From NCBI GenBank assembly GCA_963666865.1, contig OY763072.1, positions 2,542,001 to 2,606,000 of the forward strand: a DNA stretch of 64,000 bases. The letters are read 5' to 3'. This document shows positions 1-9,813 of the stretch, piece by piece (the first letter of the stretch is position 1; the number at the start of each line of letters is the position of its first letter). Source of the stretch: Bin87 sp963666865. GTDB lineage: Bacteria; Chloroflexota; Dehalococcoidia; Lucifugimonadales; UBA3495. The position numbers were made by a program, and so were the translations under genes. The notes beneath the pieces were generated by a model. It was not told the origin of the DNA. It saw only the letters and a list, made by a program, of their open reading frames with translations, and did not search any database.

Positions 1-2
1 TA

Positions 3-3000
3 GCCTATACCCAGGCGTTTCCCGACGCAGCAATCGGCATGGGTTGTCCGTCCTCCGGCTGCACCGGCTACGAACTGACCGTCCATCTTGACTTTGACAC
101 CAACGGCAACGGATGGATTGATGCGGGGGATGCTTACTGGAACGGCGGTTCGGGCTGGTTGCCCATCGGGGACAGCATCAGCGGATATGACGCGGTTTTT
201 GACGGCAACGGCCTTACGATTGCGAACCCGCACGTCAACCGGAGCAGTTCTTACGTCGGGCTGTTTGGGGCCACTGGCAGCGGCGCCGTTATCCGGCGGG
301 TCGGCCTAGTTTCCGGCAGCGTCTCCGGTGCCAGCCGCGTTGGAAGCCTGGCGGGGGATAACTCCGGCACCATTACCGGCAGCTACGCCACCGGCACTGT
401 AAGCGGCAACCGGGATATCGGCGGACTGGTCGGAAGAAACTCCGGCGCCATTGTCACCAGCTACTCCGCTGGCAGCGTTTCCGGCTATGCAGACGTTGGT
501 GGCCTCGTCGGAGAAAACAGTGGCAACGGCGCCATCACTGACAGCTACGCCACCGGCAACGTTACCCGATATGTCGGTGGAGATGATGGTGTCGGCGGCC
601 TGGTCGGTGGTAACTACGGTAGCGCCAGCGCCATCACGCACAGCTACGCTACCGGCAGGGTGACCGGCAGTGGCAATGATGTCGGCGGGTTGGTCGGTTA
701 TAACGGTGATGGCTACGATGATACCGGAGAACAGATATCGTACGGATCTGGCGCCGTCACCGCCAGCTATTGGGACACCGAAACCTCTGGCCAATTCTCC
801 AGCGCCGGCGGCGTCGGCAAAACCACCGACGAGTTGCAGAATCCCACCTACTCCGATCCCGGCATCTACGCCACCTGGGACGTAACGGTATGGGACTTCC
901 GCGGGCCGAACCAGTATCCCGTCCTGCTGAACTTGAGCGCCGCTGCTCCGAAGGTGGGGCGGCCGTCCGCGCCGCGGCTCTACTGGGTTGACGAGGAAGC
1001 GCAGAAAATCCAGCGCACCGGCCAGGACATCTACCGCCGGGTTGAGGACCAACTGACGGCCGCGGACGGCCTGACTATGCCAGGCAGCATCGCTCTGGAC
1101 CCGTTGGCCGGCAAAATGTACTGGACCGACGACGGCGCCGGCGCAATCCGCCGCGCCAATCTTGATGGCTCCAACGTCGAAACTGTGAAAGCCGGATTGG
1201 CGGATCCCGTGGGCATTGCCCTGGACCTCAACGCCGGTTATCTGTATTGGGCCGACCGCCATTGGGGCGCTATCTATCGCGGGAGATTGCGGAACGTCAA
1301 CAACCTCACCGCCGAGACTGTGGTCGACGGCCTGACGAAACCCTACCAAATCGCCCTGGACACCTTCAACGGCCATATGTACTGGACGGAACGGGGCGGA
1401 AGCAAAATCCGTCGCGCCGACTTGGACGGCAAGAATGTCATCAACATCGATTTCCAGTCCTACCAGCTGCAAAACCCCTTTGGCCTGGCCCTGGACCCGG
1501 TGGCCGGCAAGATGTACTGGACGGAACGCAGCAACGCTACCACAGGCGCGGAAGGCGTGGACTTCATTTTGTCCGCCGACTTGGACAGTGGGAACGTCGG
1601 CCTCGTAATTATCTCGGACTACCACTCCCTGAGCGGCATCGCCGTGGACGTGAACGACGGCAAAATCTACTGGACGGACGAGACGACGGGAACAATCCGC
1701 CGTGCTGACCCTGCCGCCGACGACCCGGCCCTAACGGTCGCAGACGTGGTAACCGGCCTGAGCGCGCCGGAAGGCGTCGCCGTCGCCCGCCCGTACCTGG
1801 GCAACACCCGCCTGGCGCTGACGGCTCTCTACCGTGCCACGGACGGCGACAATTGGACAGACAACGACGGCTGGCTGAGCGACGCGCTGCCAGGAACGTG
1901 GCACGGCGTCAGCGCCGACAAGCAAGGTTTGATTACGGGGTTGGATCTCAGCGACAACAACCTGTCGGGGGAGCTGCCGGCAGAGCTGGAAACCTTGAGC
2001 CACCTGAGGACGCTGGACCTGTCCGACAATCGACTCACCGGGCCGATACCGACGGAGTGGGCAGATGGCCTGGACGTTCTGTTGCGGTTGAACTTGTCGG
2101 ACAACCAGTTGAACGGTGAGATACCGGCCGGTATCGGCAACCATCACCTGGACACGCTGAACCTATCCGGAAATCAGGTGTCCGGGTCAATACCGACGCA
2201 ACTGGGCAGCCTAGTCAACCTGAAAGACCTGAACCTGTCGCACAACGAATTGAGCGGGACCATACCGGATCGGTTGAGCAGCTTTGCCGGTTTTGCCGGA
2301 TGCGAAACCATCTGGGGGATACAGTTAACCGAGCTTACCCTTGCTGCGTTCAAAGCATACACGGGCACGCTGACTAACCTGGAAACACTAGACCTCAGCG
2401 ACAACAAGTTGAGCGGCGCGATACCGGCGATGCTGTGTAGCCTGGCCGACCTGGAAACGCTGGACCTTGGGCGCAACCGGTTGCAAGGACAGATACCGCC
2501 AGAGTTGGGCAGCCTCGCCAACTTGCAACGGCTGTACTTGGGCAATAACCAATTGTCCGGCTCTATACCACCAGAGCTGGGCGGACTTTCCAATTTGGCC
2601 GTACTGAGTTTGAAGAGGAACGATTTGAGCGGGTCCATACCAGCGTCATTGAACTTTTTCAACAACCTGGAGGTGCTGGACCTGTCGTACAACGATTTGG
2701 AAGGGGCAATACCGGTCGAACTTCGCTCTGGAGCCAAAGAGCCTAACCTGAAGATACTGAACCTGAGTCACAACGAATTGCGCGGCCGCATACCGACCAC
2801 TTTGGGCGGCCTCGTCAAACTGACCCATCTGATACTCGATAGCAATGGTTTGAGCGGGAATATACCGGGTCAGTTGGGCAACCTCGGAGGGCTGAGTATC
2901 TTGGAGCTGAGCAATAATCGATTGAGCGGGATGATACCGCCAGAGTTGGCCCAGTTCCCAAAATTAACCAACCTGGAGTTGCATAACAACGATCTGGACG

Positions 3001-4997
3001 GAAAGATACCAGCGAAGTTGGGGCACCTCGCTAGCTTGACTTGGCTGAGGCTGAGCGGCAACGATTTCATCGGCTGCATACCCGTAGGGTTGCGGAAGCC
3101 CCTAGGGAGTGCCGAGGTTAGGCGTCTGGGCTTGCCGTCCTGTGACGTTGTTGACCGCGACACCCTTATCGCCCTCTATGAAACTATGGGCGGCGATACA
3201 GTTCTGTATCTTCCCCATCTACGACACGGGCATAGTGAAACGCCAGCGTTCACCGACGAATGCATTCCGTATCTCTTGAAAGGCTTGGTGAACGAAGCAA
3301 ATAGGGGTCGCCCGGGCAAGCTGCCAGCAACTTTCTGTGAAAAACCGGAAGAAGACCCCGATGATAACCTCTCATTCCACAGCCAGCAGGTTCGAAAACT
3401 CCGTTTCGTGCGGAGTATTCTGGATGCCGATGACGATGGGAAAATAGACCGAGACGCTGCGAAAATAGACCGCATTAAACTGGTACCTTTGGGAACTCTT
3501 ATCGACTTGGCACAACCGTGGCCGAAGCCGCCTTGGCCCGTGGGTGCGTCCCACAGTGTCTTCGATGGAGTGTTAGACCAGGGTTGGACTAACAATGACA
3601 ACTGGCTGACCGATGCGCCGCTCAGTCAATGGCATGGCGTCGCAGTCGATGAAGACACCGGCCGTGTCTCCGAGTTGCATTTGGGAAGCAACAATTTGAA
3701 GGGGGAGATTTTGCCTGAGTTGGCCGATCTGGATGACTTGGTGCATCTGAACCTTCTGGACAACAGGCTGGCGGGATGTATTCCTCGAGAGTTGGACGGT
3801 TTGTTTGAACGGTCATACGGCCAGATTACATCGGGCACGCATCCGGGTCCGAACCTTCTGGATCAGGCGATCACTGTCATGTTCGTCTGGGCGACTGTGT
3901 ATATGTCAGAGCTGGAAGCGCTAAACCCAGGCTTGTCCGGCTGGAAGGACTTTGCCGCACAAACACACGGCTTGGCATTGCCACCCTGCGCCCCCGAGCC
4001 TGAAAACACCCCGGGTACAGAATTTACAGAATTCCACGAGCAAACGCCTGAGACCGACCGGACGGCGCTGGAGAAAATCTACGTACATTACTCAGACCAG
4101 TTTGGCGACGAGGACCGCGGCTTCTTCGACAACCGCTTCCGCGGTTGGGGAAGTGATGGTCCGCTCAACGAGTGGCATGGGGTCGAGGTAGATAACGATG
4201 GCCGGGTTGTCTCCCTGAATCTTAGTGAGAGGAAGTTGAAAGGTGGCATACCGCGGCAAGTAGGCGATCTGGGCGCACTGACCTATTTGAATATCAGTCG
4301 GAATCATTTGACTGGTCCAATACCGCCTGAGTTGGGACGCCTCAAGAATTTGGAAACTCTCGCCCTGAACGGAAGGAAAGAAGATGCTAACAAGAACAGG
4401 CTGGGCGGTCCGTTGCCTCCCGAGCTGGGAAACCTGGGGGAACTGCGTAAATTGTTCCTTCACGAGACTGACGTCAGTGGCGAACTGCCGCTAGAATTCG
4501 GAAACCTGCTCAATTTGAGTGAGGTGAACTTTACCGCGACCAACCTGGAGGGATGTCTGCCACCTCCCATACGAAACAATTTCATCCCATCCTTGGCTTC
4601 CCTTACCAATTACATCTTGCCGGTCGGGAGTGCGGCGAAGCTTCTGCTCGGACGCCATAGCGATACGGGAGTGCGTGTTTTTGAAACTGTCGAAGAGGGA
4701 CTTGCCCTGAAAAGCAATGAAGAGATGGTTGAAGCCTATACCAAGCTGGCGATTGAGCAGCTTGCAGAGTTTGAAGTTTCAAAGGAAGATGCCGAAGCCA
4801 TTGGCCAGGGAATCGCTGATGGGCTGGCCGAAGCCAGAATTTATTTGCCCGCTTCAGCCTTGGACATTCTGGATAAGTGGCCATTCGCATGGATGCGTGC
4901 CCGTATATCCGAAATCCTGAGCCCTATTGACTTGTTATTCAAGCCGGGCGCGGTGCACAGTGAATTTGGAAATGTGGAAAAAACCTGCGGCCAATAG
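3..4997 (+). CDS. Large secreted repeat protein (GLUG, YWTD propeller, leucine-rich repeats), 5' end outside window
   Basis: The frame is open from base 3. The residues before the first Met (AYTQAFPDAAIGMGC) match the interior of the paralogue at 32.8-34.7 kb, so the true start lies upstream and the ATG at 39 is internal. Reading from 39, residues ~20-45 carry a Ca-loop-like DTNGNGWIDAGD, and ~80-245 are GLUG repeats (GGLVG, SYATG). Residues ~310-590 carry YWTD-type propeller repeats (MYWTDDG, LYWADRH, IYWTDET). Residues ~600-1020, ~1180-1270 and ~1340-1510 are plant-type leucine-rich repeats (LDLSDNNLSGELP, NLSGSIPPELG). The C-terminal ~130 residues are helical, with no visible anchor. These folds bind calcium, sugars or proteins outside the cell, so an adhesin or surface-recognition role is inferred. 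The partner is unknown. Confidence 0.85.
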   Translation, partial: AYTQAFPDAAIGMGCPSSGCTGYELTVHLDFDTNGNGWIDAGDAYWNGGSGWLPIGDSISGYDAVFDGNGLTIANPHVNRSSSYVGLFGATGSGAVIRRVGLVSGSVSGASRVGSLAGDNSGTITGSYATGTVSGNRDIGGLVGRNSGAIVTSYSAGSVSGYADVGGLVGENSGNGAITDSYATGNVTRYVGGDDGVGGLVGGNYGSASAITHSYATGRVTGSGNDVGGLVGYNGDGYDDTGEQISYGSGAVTASYWDTETSGQFSSAGGVGKTTDELQNPTYSDPGIYATWDVTVWDFRGPNQYPVLLNLSAAAPKVGRPSAPRLYWVDEEAQKIQRTGQDIYRRVEDQLTAADGLTMPGSIALDPLAGKMYWTDDGAGAIRRANLDGSNVETVKAGLADPVGIALDLNAGYLYWADRHWGAIYRGRLRNVNNLTAETVVDGLTKPYQIALDTFNGHMYWTERGGSKIRRADLDGKNVINIDFQSYQLQNPFGLALDPVAGKMYWTERSNATTGAEGVDFILSADLDSGNVGLVIISDYHSLSGIAVDVNDGKIYWTDETTGTIRRADPAADDPALTVADVVTGLSAPEGVAVARPYLGNTRLALTALYRATDGDNWTDNDGWLSDALPGTWHGVSADKQGLITGLDLSDNNLSGELPAELETLSHLRTLDLSDNRLTGPIPTEWADGLDVLLRLNLSDNQLNGEIPAGIGNHHLDTLNLSGNQVSGSIPTQLGSLVNLKDLNLSHNELSGTIPDRLSSFAGFAGCETIWGIQLTELTLAAFKAYTGTLTNLETLDLSDNKLSGAIPAMLCSLADLETLDLGRNRLQGQIPPELGSLANLQRLYLGNNQLSGSIPPELGGLSNLAVLSLKRNDLSGSIPASLNFFNNLEVLDLSYNDLEGAIPVELRSGAKEPNLKILNLSHNELRGRIPTTLGGLVKLTHLILDSNGLSGNIPGQLGNLGGLSILELSNNRLSGMIPPELAQFPKLTNLELHNNDLDGKIPAKLGHLASLTWLRLSGNDFIGCIPVGLRKPLGSAEVRRLGLPSCDVVDRDTLIALYETMGGDTVLYLPHLRHGHSETPAFTDECIPYLLKGLVNEANRGRPGKLPATFCEKPEEDPDDNLSFHSQQVRKLRFVRSILDADDDGKIDRDAAKIDRIKLVPLGTLIDLAQPWPKPPWPVGASHSVFDGVLDQGWTNNDNWLTDAPLSQWHGVAVDEDTGRVSELHLGSNNLKGEILPELADLDDLVHLNLLDNRLAGCIPRELDGLFERSYGQITSGTHPGPNLLDQAITVMFVWATVYMSELEALNPGLSGWKDFAAQTHGLALPPCAPEPENTPGTEFTEFHEQTPETDRTALEKIYVHYSDQFGDEDRGFFDNRFRGWGSDGPLNEWHGVEVDNDGRVVSLNLSERKLKGGIPRQVGDLGALTYLNISRNHLTGPIPPELGRLKNLETLALNGRKEDANKNRLGGPLPPELGNLGELRKLFLHETDVSGELPLEFGNLLNLSEVNFTATNLEGCLPPPIRNNFIPSLASLTNYILPVGSAAKLLLGRHSDTGVRVFETVEEGLALKSNEEMVEAYTKLAIEQLAEFEVSKEDAEAIGQGIADGLAEARIYLPASALDILDKWPFAWMRARISEILSPIDLLFKPGAVHSEFGNVEKTCGQ

Positions 4998-5241
4998 ACA
5001 CGTACTATGACCAATGGCTTTTCAGCGTCAATGCTCGTCACCGAATGGCTGGACACCGCCTCATGCCGCCAATCTCTCCCGATAGACCCCACCATTTCCC
5101 CGGTAAACGTCCCTATCGCGCGCAGCGACGGCAGCATTACGCTGTAGGCACCGCCATCCTCAGCGTCGCGCCGACCAGAAGGAGCGGGCAGTAGCAGTCG
5201 CTGCCCTTACGGGCTTCGCACTACCGCCGCCCCCGAAGCCT

Positions 5242-6552
5242 TCATTGCCTCAATCTCCGCGGCGGAGTACCCCGCTCCGCCAGGATCTCGTCGGTGTGCA
5301 TCCCGAACCAGGGAGCCGGCGGCCCCAGCCGCGGCGGCGTGGTCGACAGCCGCGCCGTGGTGCCGGAGTGGTCCACGCTGCCCCACACGGTATGTTCCCG
5401 CGTAACGACGAACCCGGCGTTGCGTACCACCGGATCGTTGCGGTAGTCCTCCATCGTCAGGTTGGGCGAAACGGACACTCCCAGGGGTCGCAGCGTTTGC
5501 ATCCAGTGTTCGATGGTATTGCCCCGGATCACTTCGGCGATGGCGTCGCCGTCGTGGTGGATGTCGCGGAAGTTGAGCGCGGACAGCAGCGTCCCGTAGG
5601 CGCCGCCGTCGGGACAATGGATGTACAGCCATCCGTCGGAAGCCTCGTACAAACGCGAACCCGCCGAGTATCCTCGGGCTGCCACGCCTTCGATGTCCTC
5701 CCGCCGGTATCCCTCATAGTCCAGGAAGTACGGCGACTGCAACAGCCCCGCCGTCAGCGCCAGCCCGCTGTCAACCGACTGGCCTTTGCCCGTCCGGTTC
5801 CGCTCGTGGAGCGCCAATGCCACGGCGTAGGCTCCCATCAGGCCGGTGCCGTAGTCATTCACCGCGTAGGGCGCGAACATCGGCTTGCCGTCGCGGCCGC
5901 CGCGCCGCACCTGCATACCGCTGGTGCCCTGCGCCAACTGCTCCCAGCCGGCCCGTTCCGACCAGGGACCATCGTAGCCAAAGGCGTTCAGCGATGCGTA
6001 CACAATATCAGGCTTTACCTTCCTCACCTCTTCGTATCCAAGGCCCAGCCGCTCCACCGCCGATTTGCGGTTGTTTTCCACTATCACGTCGGCGTTCTCC
6101 ACCAACTTCCAGAAAACGTCGCGCCCCTCGTCGGTTTTGAGGTTCAGCATGATGCTGCGCTTGCCCCGGTTCACGTCAATGTATCCTACGGGATCCAAAT
6201 TGCGCGTCGGGTCGTCGATCTTGATGACGTCCGCGCCGAATTCGCCCAGCGTGCGCCCGCAGGTCGGCCCCGCGAGGATGATGCACAGGTCCAGCACTCG
6301 AACCCCTTGCGGAGCCGACATAACATCCGCGTGGCCGTTGCTCTCCATTGCCCGCGCCGGCGCGCTCTGCAACTCCGCCAGTACCCCGTCGGTGTGCTCG
6401 CCCAGCCTGGGCGCCCGGCCCTGGATCGCGGCCGGTGTTCCCCGCAACCGCACCTGCACGCCCGGCTGCTTTATCCTGCCGTGCTCGGCGACCAATGCCC
6501 TCATCTGCCGGAACACGGCCCGCCATCGTCCATGACTTTTTCTCCGATTCAC
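5242..6552 (-). CDS. CaiB/BaiF family III CoA transferase with the tail of a lost upstream CoA-transferase domain
   Basis: Family III CoA transferases move CoA between carboxylic acids in the cytosol. The 436-aa product has a complete family domain from about residue 85: GVRVLDL, then FGADVIKID, then DYGTGLMGAYAVALALHERN and TGKGQSVDSGL, ending in the usual DEILAERG tail. The first ~65 residues do not look like a normal N-terminus. GVQVRLRGTPAAI, then APRLGEHTDGVLAEL, is how a CaiB domain ends. The gene therefore looks like the second half of a tandem two-domain transferase whose first half has been deleted. The GTG start at 6552 overlaps the stop of the upstream fragment (GTGA). Activity is possible because the second domain seems complete. 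The substrate cannot be told. Confidence 0.75.
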   Translation of the reverse strand: MNRRKSHGRWRAVFRQMRALVAEHGRIKQPGVQVRLRGTPAAIQGRAPRLGEHTDGVLAELQSAPARAMESNGHADVMSAPQGVRVLDLCIILAGPTCGRTLGEFGADVIKIDDPTRNLDPVGYIDVNRGKRSIMLNLKTDEGRDVFWKLVENADVIVENNRKSAVERLGLGYEEVRKVKPDIVYASLNAFGYDGPWSERAGWEQLAQGTSGMQVRRGGRDGKPMFAPYAVNDYGTGLMGAYAVALALHERNRTGKGQSVDSGLALTAGLLQSPYFLDYEGYRREDIEGVAARGYSAGSRLYEASDGWLYIHCPDGGAYGTLLSALNFRDIHHDGDAIAEVIRGNTIEHWMQTLRPLGVSVSPNLTMEDYRNDPVVRNAGFVVTREHTVWGSVDHSGTTARLSTTPPRLGPPAPWFGMHTDEILAERGTPPRRLRQ

Positions 6553-6956
6553 CTGCGCCGTGCATCAACGGTTCGCACCGACAGCAGCGCCGGGTTCTCC
6601 GCGTTGTCGTAGCCCCATGCGCGCAGCAAGAGGTCCGACGGGCCAACGTCCATGAACAGCGGCGAGTAGGCCCGGATCGTGAACTCGTTGCCCTTCTGCT
6701 CGAACTCGCTGGGGGCAACGGTGGCGTCGGTGTCCCAGAAGTGGATCGCTCCCAGGTCGGGCAGCAGTTCCACCATCACCTCGGCATTGGTGCCGTAATG
6801 GACGGAAAAGCCGACGGCTCGCCGCCGGTGGGTTCCGACAGCCGCGCGCTCTGGGTCAGGGTTCCGGCGGCAACCAGCGCGCCGTCTTCAATCACCGGCC
6901 CAGTGGTCCAGGTTACGGCGTCCAGCGCCGACGCGTCCGGCGCTATGTCCCGGCGG
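6549..6956 (-). pseudogene. Unrecognised gene fragment with a frameshift
   Basis: A coding-like stretch reads from about 6950 (DIAPDASALDAVTW, then VIEDGALVAAGTL) to SEPTGGE. It must then change frame near 6830 to continue as FSVHYGTNAEVMVELLPD, then FWDTDATVAPSEF, and end ALLSVRTVDARRR at 6549. I do not recognise a family. Both pieces have the same composition and join naturally, so I read this as one gene with a one-base lesion. It sits in a decay zone between the truncated CoA transferase and a response-regulator scrap. Confidence 0.45.
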
Positions 6957-6960
6957 TCGT

Positions 6961-7131
6961 TCAGTAGTCGATGACCAGGTCGTCCAGCACGTAGGGTTCT
7001 TCCGGCGGCTTGGCGTGGTAGGGCCCTGCCCGCCGGCGCAGGGTCGCACCGACCCGCGCCACCAGCTCCACGGGTGAAAATGGGTTGGCGATGTAGTCGG
7101 CGACTCCCGCTTCAAATTTGTCTCGTCCCAT
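6961..7131 (-). pseudogene. Fragment of a response regulator receiver domain
   Basis: This short frame of 56 codons reads KFEAGVADYIANPFSPVELV, then ATLRRRAGPYHAKPPEEPYV, then LDDLVIDY before a TGA. It lines up with residues ~649-699 of the fused kinase/regulator just downstream (EMGAADYVVKPFSPTELVAR and VGAALRRSAGPHWPEPAEPY). The conserved Lys of the VKPFSP motif is changed to Asn. Nothing of the phosphorylated half or of the DNA-binding domain remains. It is a leftover of a second, related regulator, probably from an ancient duplication. Confidence 0.7.
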
Positions 7132-7321
7132 GTTTCCATCCTACCAGAACCGGCGTGCGAAGCCGTGATGGCGGGCAACCGGGGAAGGGTCCTTCCTTCG
7201 CGAGACCACCGCTGCAACTATCATCAACCATTACCCACCATCAGCTACTAAATCCGCAACAGTTGACAACTCCATTCTAAAATACGGCGCCCTCCAGTCC
7301 GTCACGGGGCGGTAACTCTTC

Positions 7322-9709
7322 TCACGGCTCGGCCTCCGGTTCGGCAACTTCGGCCTCGGCCATGCGGTAGCCGACGCGGGGAACGGAGAAGATCCAGGTG
7401 GGGTCGCCGCCGTCCTCGCCCAGCTTGCGGCGCAGCCTTAGCAGGACGCTGCGGAGCGCCCGCATGTCGCCCTTGTCGGAACCCCAGACCTGCCGCAGCA
7501 CCTGCTCGTGGGTCAGCGTTTGTCCCGCCCTGGCGGACAGCACGCGAAGCAGGTCGTATTCCTTGGCGGTGAGTTCCACCAGCTGGCCGGCCAGGGTGAC
7601 CAGGCGCTGGGCGTAGTCCACGGTCAGGTCGCCCTGGACGTAGGGTTCGGCGGGCTCGGGCCAGTGCGGCCCCGCCGATCTCCGCAGCGCGGCCCCGACC
7701 CGGGCCACCAGTTCCGTGGGGGAGAAGGGCTTGACCACGTAGTCGGCGGCGCCCATCTCGAAGGCCCGGGCGACCACCTGGTCGCCGCCGTAGGCGGAGA
7801 GGAAGACCACCGGAGCGGGGGCGATGCCGGACAGGTCGCGCATGAGTTCGATGCCGTCAGCGCCGGGCAGCATCATGTCCAACAGGACCAGACGGGGACG
7901 GTTTTCCGTCATGAGGCGGAGGGCTTCCTCAGGATCCGCGGCGACGATGGGTTGGTAGCCGGCCTGGGAGAGCGTGCTCCGGACGTGCATCAGCGTCTGC
8001 GGGTCGTCGTCCACCACGAGAATGGGTGGGGCGCCCTCCCGCGCCGGGGGATCACCCGCCGGCGGGAGGGAAGAGCGCTCGGCTGACACCGTCTCGGCGG
8101 TGGGCAGCGTGAAGGTGAACCGGGAGCCGAGACCAAGCCCGCCGCTCTCGGCGCGGATGCGCCCGCCGTGGGCCTCCACGATGCCCTTGCAGATGGCCAG
8201 GCCCAGGCCGGTGTCGCCGCCGCGGTCTTCGTTTCCGCTGCGGGCAAACCGGCGGAACAGGCCCGGCAGCTCCTCCGAGGGTATGCCCCTCCCTTCGTCG
8301 GCAACGGAGAAGGCAACGTGGTCATCCTCCCGGACCGCGGCCACCCGGATCGGGGACGCGATGGGCGAGTTCCGGGCCGCGTTGGACAGCAGGTTGCCGA
8401 TGACCTGGACGATGCGTGGCCGGTCCGCTGATACCGGGGGCAGGTCGGGGGCCAGGTCGATGTCAAGGTTGTGCCGGCCACCGGCGCTGAGGAAGATGTT
8501 GCGGGCCCGGTCCACCAGCACGGCCACCGGGACCGCTTCGGGACCAACCTGCAGGGCGCCGGTCTCGATGCGGGCCACGTCCAGCAGGGCGCCAATGAGG
8601 TCGCGCATGGTGTCAGCCTGGTCAACGATGATGCGCAGAAACTGGCGCAGTTCAGCGGGATCGAGTTCGATTGGGGCGTCCAGCACGGCGGTGGCGGAGC
8701 CCCGGATGGAGGTCAGGGGAGTGCGCAACTCGTGGCTCACCATACCCAGGAATTCGGCGCGCAGCCGCTCCTGCTCCTCCAGGGGCGTCAGGTCCTGCAG
8801 GGTCACCACGCAGGCCTCCACCTGTCCGTCCCCGTCCCGGATGGGCGTGGCGTTGAGCAGCGCGGTCACGCTGCGCCCGTCCGGGACGCTGAGGGTGATC
8901 TCCTCGGCCCGCACCGTCTCGCCGGCGCTGAGCATTTCCGCCAGGGGCCATTCCCGCAGCGACACCTCTCGGCCGTCGGCACGCCGGCAACTCAAGGTCC
9001 CCAGGAGCTGCTCCGCCGGCTGGTCCGCCTCCGTCAAGCCGTCCATGATGCGCGTCACCTCGCGGTTGAGGGACACCGGCGCGCCGGTCCTGGCGTCCAG
9101 GACGACGACGCCCACCGGGGAGGTTTCCACCAGGGTCTCCAGGGCGTTCCGGGCCCGTTGCTCGTCCCGGTAGCGTCGGGCGTTGGCAATGGCCAGGGCG
9201 GCCTGGGCCGCGAACATCACCAGGGTGTCCTCGTCCTCGGGGCTGAATTCCCGGCCCGGGTCCCCATGGGCCACGTGGATGCCGCCCACTTTGTCGCTCC
9301 GGTGCATGATGGGGACCGTCAGGAAGGAACTGGTGTACACCGGCGGATGGAACTCGGGCAGGCCCAGGGCGCTGACGTGGCCGACGAAGTCCGCCACCCG
9401 CCAGGGTTCCGGTATGGCGTTGACGTACTCGAAGAGTTCCGGTCCTCCCGGCATCTCCCACAGCAACCGCGCCTCCTCCGGGGATAGGCCCGTGGCCAGG
9501 AAGTCCTCCATCCTGCCCGCGTCGTCCAGGGTGGTGAGTACGCCGTAGCGGGCGCCGGTCAGGGCCCGGGCGCCGTCCAGAACCCGCTGCAGGACGGCAC
9601 CCAGTTCCAGGCCGTCGTTGATGCGGAGGCCGGCCTCGCCCAGGCGGGTCAGACGCTCCAATATCGCGGCCAGGGGATGGCTGTGGTCGTGAACTTCCGG
9701 TTGGGTCAA
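7322..9709 (-). CDS. Fused GAF-PAS sensor histidine kinase, receiver and winged-helix DNA-binding protein
   Basis: This 795-aa protein carries a whole two-component pathway in one chain. A GAF domain covers residues ~20-180 and a PAS domain ~190-305. HisKA has the phospho-His at 326 in SHELRTPLTS. The HATPase has its N box near Asn444 (NLLSNAARNS), DEGRGIP near 471 and GLGLAICKG near 501. The receiver starts at ~562 (ILVVDDDP), with phospho-Asp611 and Lys660. An OmpR-type winged helix fills ~690-785 and ends FSVPRVGYRM. There is no membrane segment, so it is probably cytosolic and could sense a small ligand or redox cue through GAF/PAS. It starts at TTG. Hybrid kinases with a C-terminal OmpR-type domain are uncommon; target genes are unknown. 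Confidence 0.9.
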   Translation of the reverse strand: MTQPEVHDHSHPLAAILERLTRLGEAGLRINDGLELGAVLQRVLDGARALTGARYGVLTTLDDAGRMEDFLATGLSPEEARLLWEMPGGPELFEYVNAIPEPWRVADFVGHVSALGLPEFHPPVYTSSFLTVPIMHRSDKVGGIHVAHGDPGREFSPEDEDTLVMFAAQAALAIANARRYRDEQRARNALETLVETSPVGVVVLDARTGAPVSLNREVTRIMDGLTEADQPAEQLLGTLSCRRADGREVSLREWPLAEMLSAGETVRAEEITLSVPDGRSVTALLNATPIRDGDGQVEACVVTLQDLTPLEEQERLRAEFLGMVSHELRTPLTSIRGSATAVLDAPIELDPAELRQFLRIIVDQADTMRDLIGALLDVARIETGALQVGPEAVPVAVLVDRARNIFLSAGGRHNLDIDLAPDLPPVSADRPRIVQVIGNLLSNAARNSPIASPIRVAAVREDDHVAFSVADEGRGIPSEELPGLFRRFARSGNEDRGGDTGLGLAICKGIVEAHGGRIRAESGGLGLGSRFTFTLPTAETVSAERSSLPPAGDPPAREGAPPILVVDDDPQTLMHVRSTLSQAGYQPIVAADPEEALRLMTENRPRLVLLDMMLPGADGIELMRDLSGIAPAPVVFLSAYGGDQVVARAFEMGAADYVVKPFSPTELVARVGAALRRSAGPHWPEPAEPYVQGDLTVDYAQRLVTLAGQLVELTAKEYDLLRVLSARAGQTLTHEQVLRQVWGSDKGDMRALRSVLLRLRRKLGEDGGDPTWIFSVPRVGYRMAEAEVAEPEAEP

Positions 9710-9813
9710 CTGCTCACGTCACGAGGGATCGCGCCACTCTCCCACCGAACGGCGCCGGATGTGTGTCATCATATTATAACATGAATCTGACTTTTAATCA
9801 CCCCTTTTTCATC

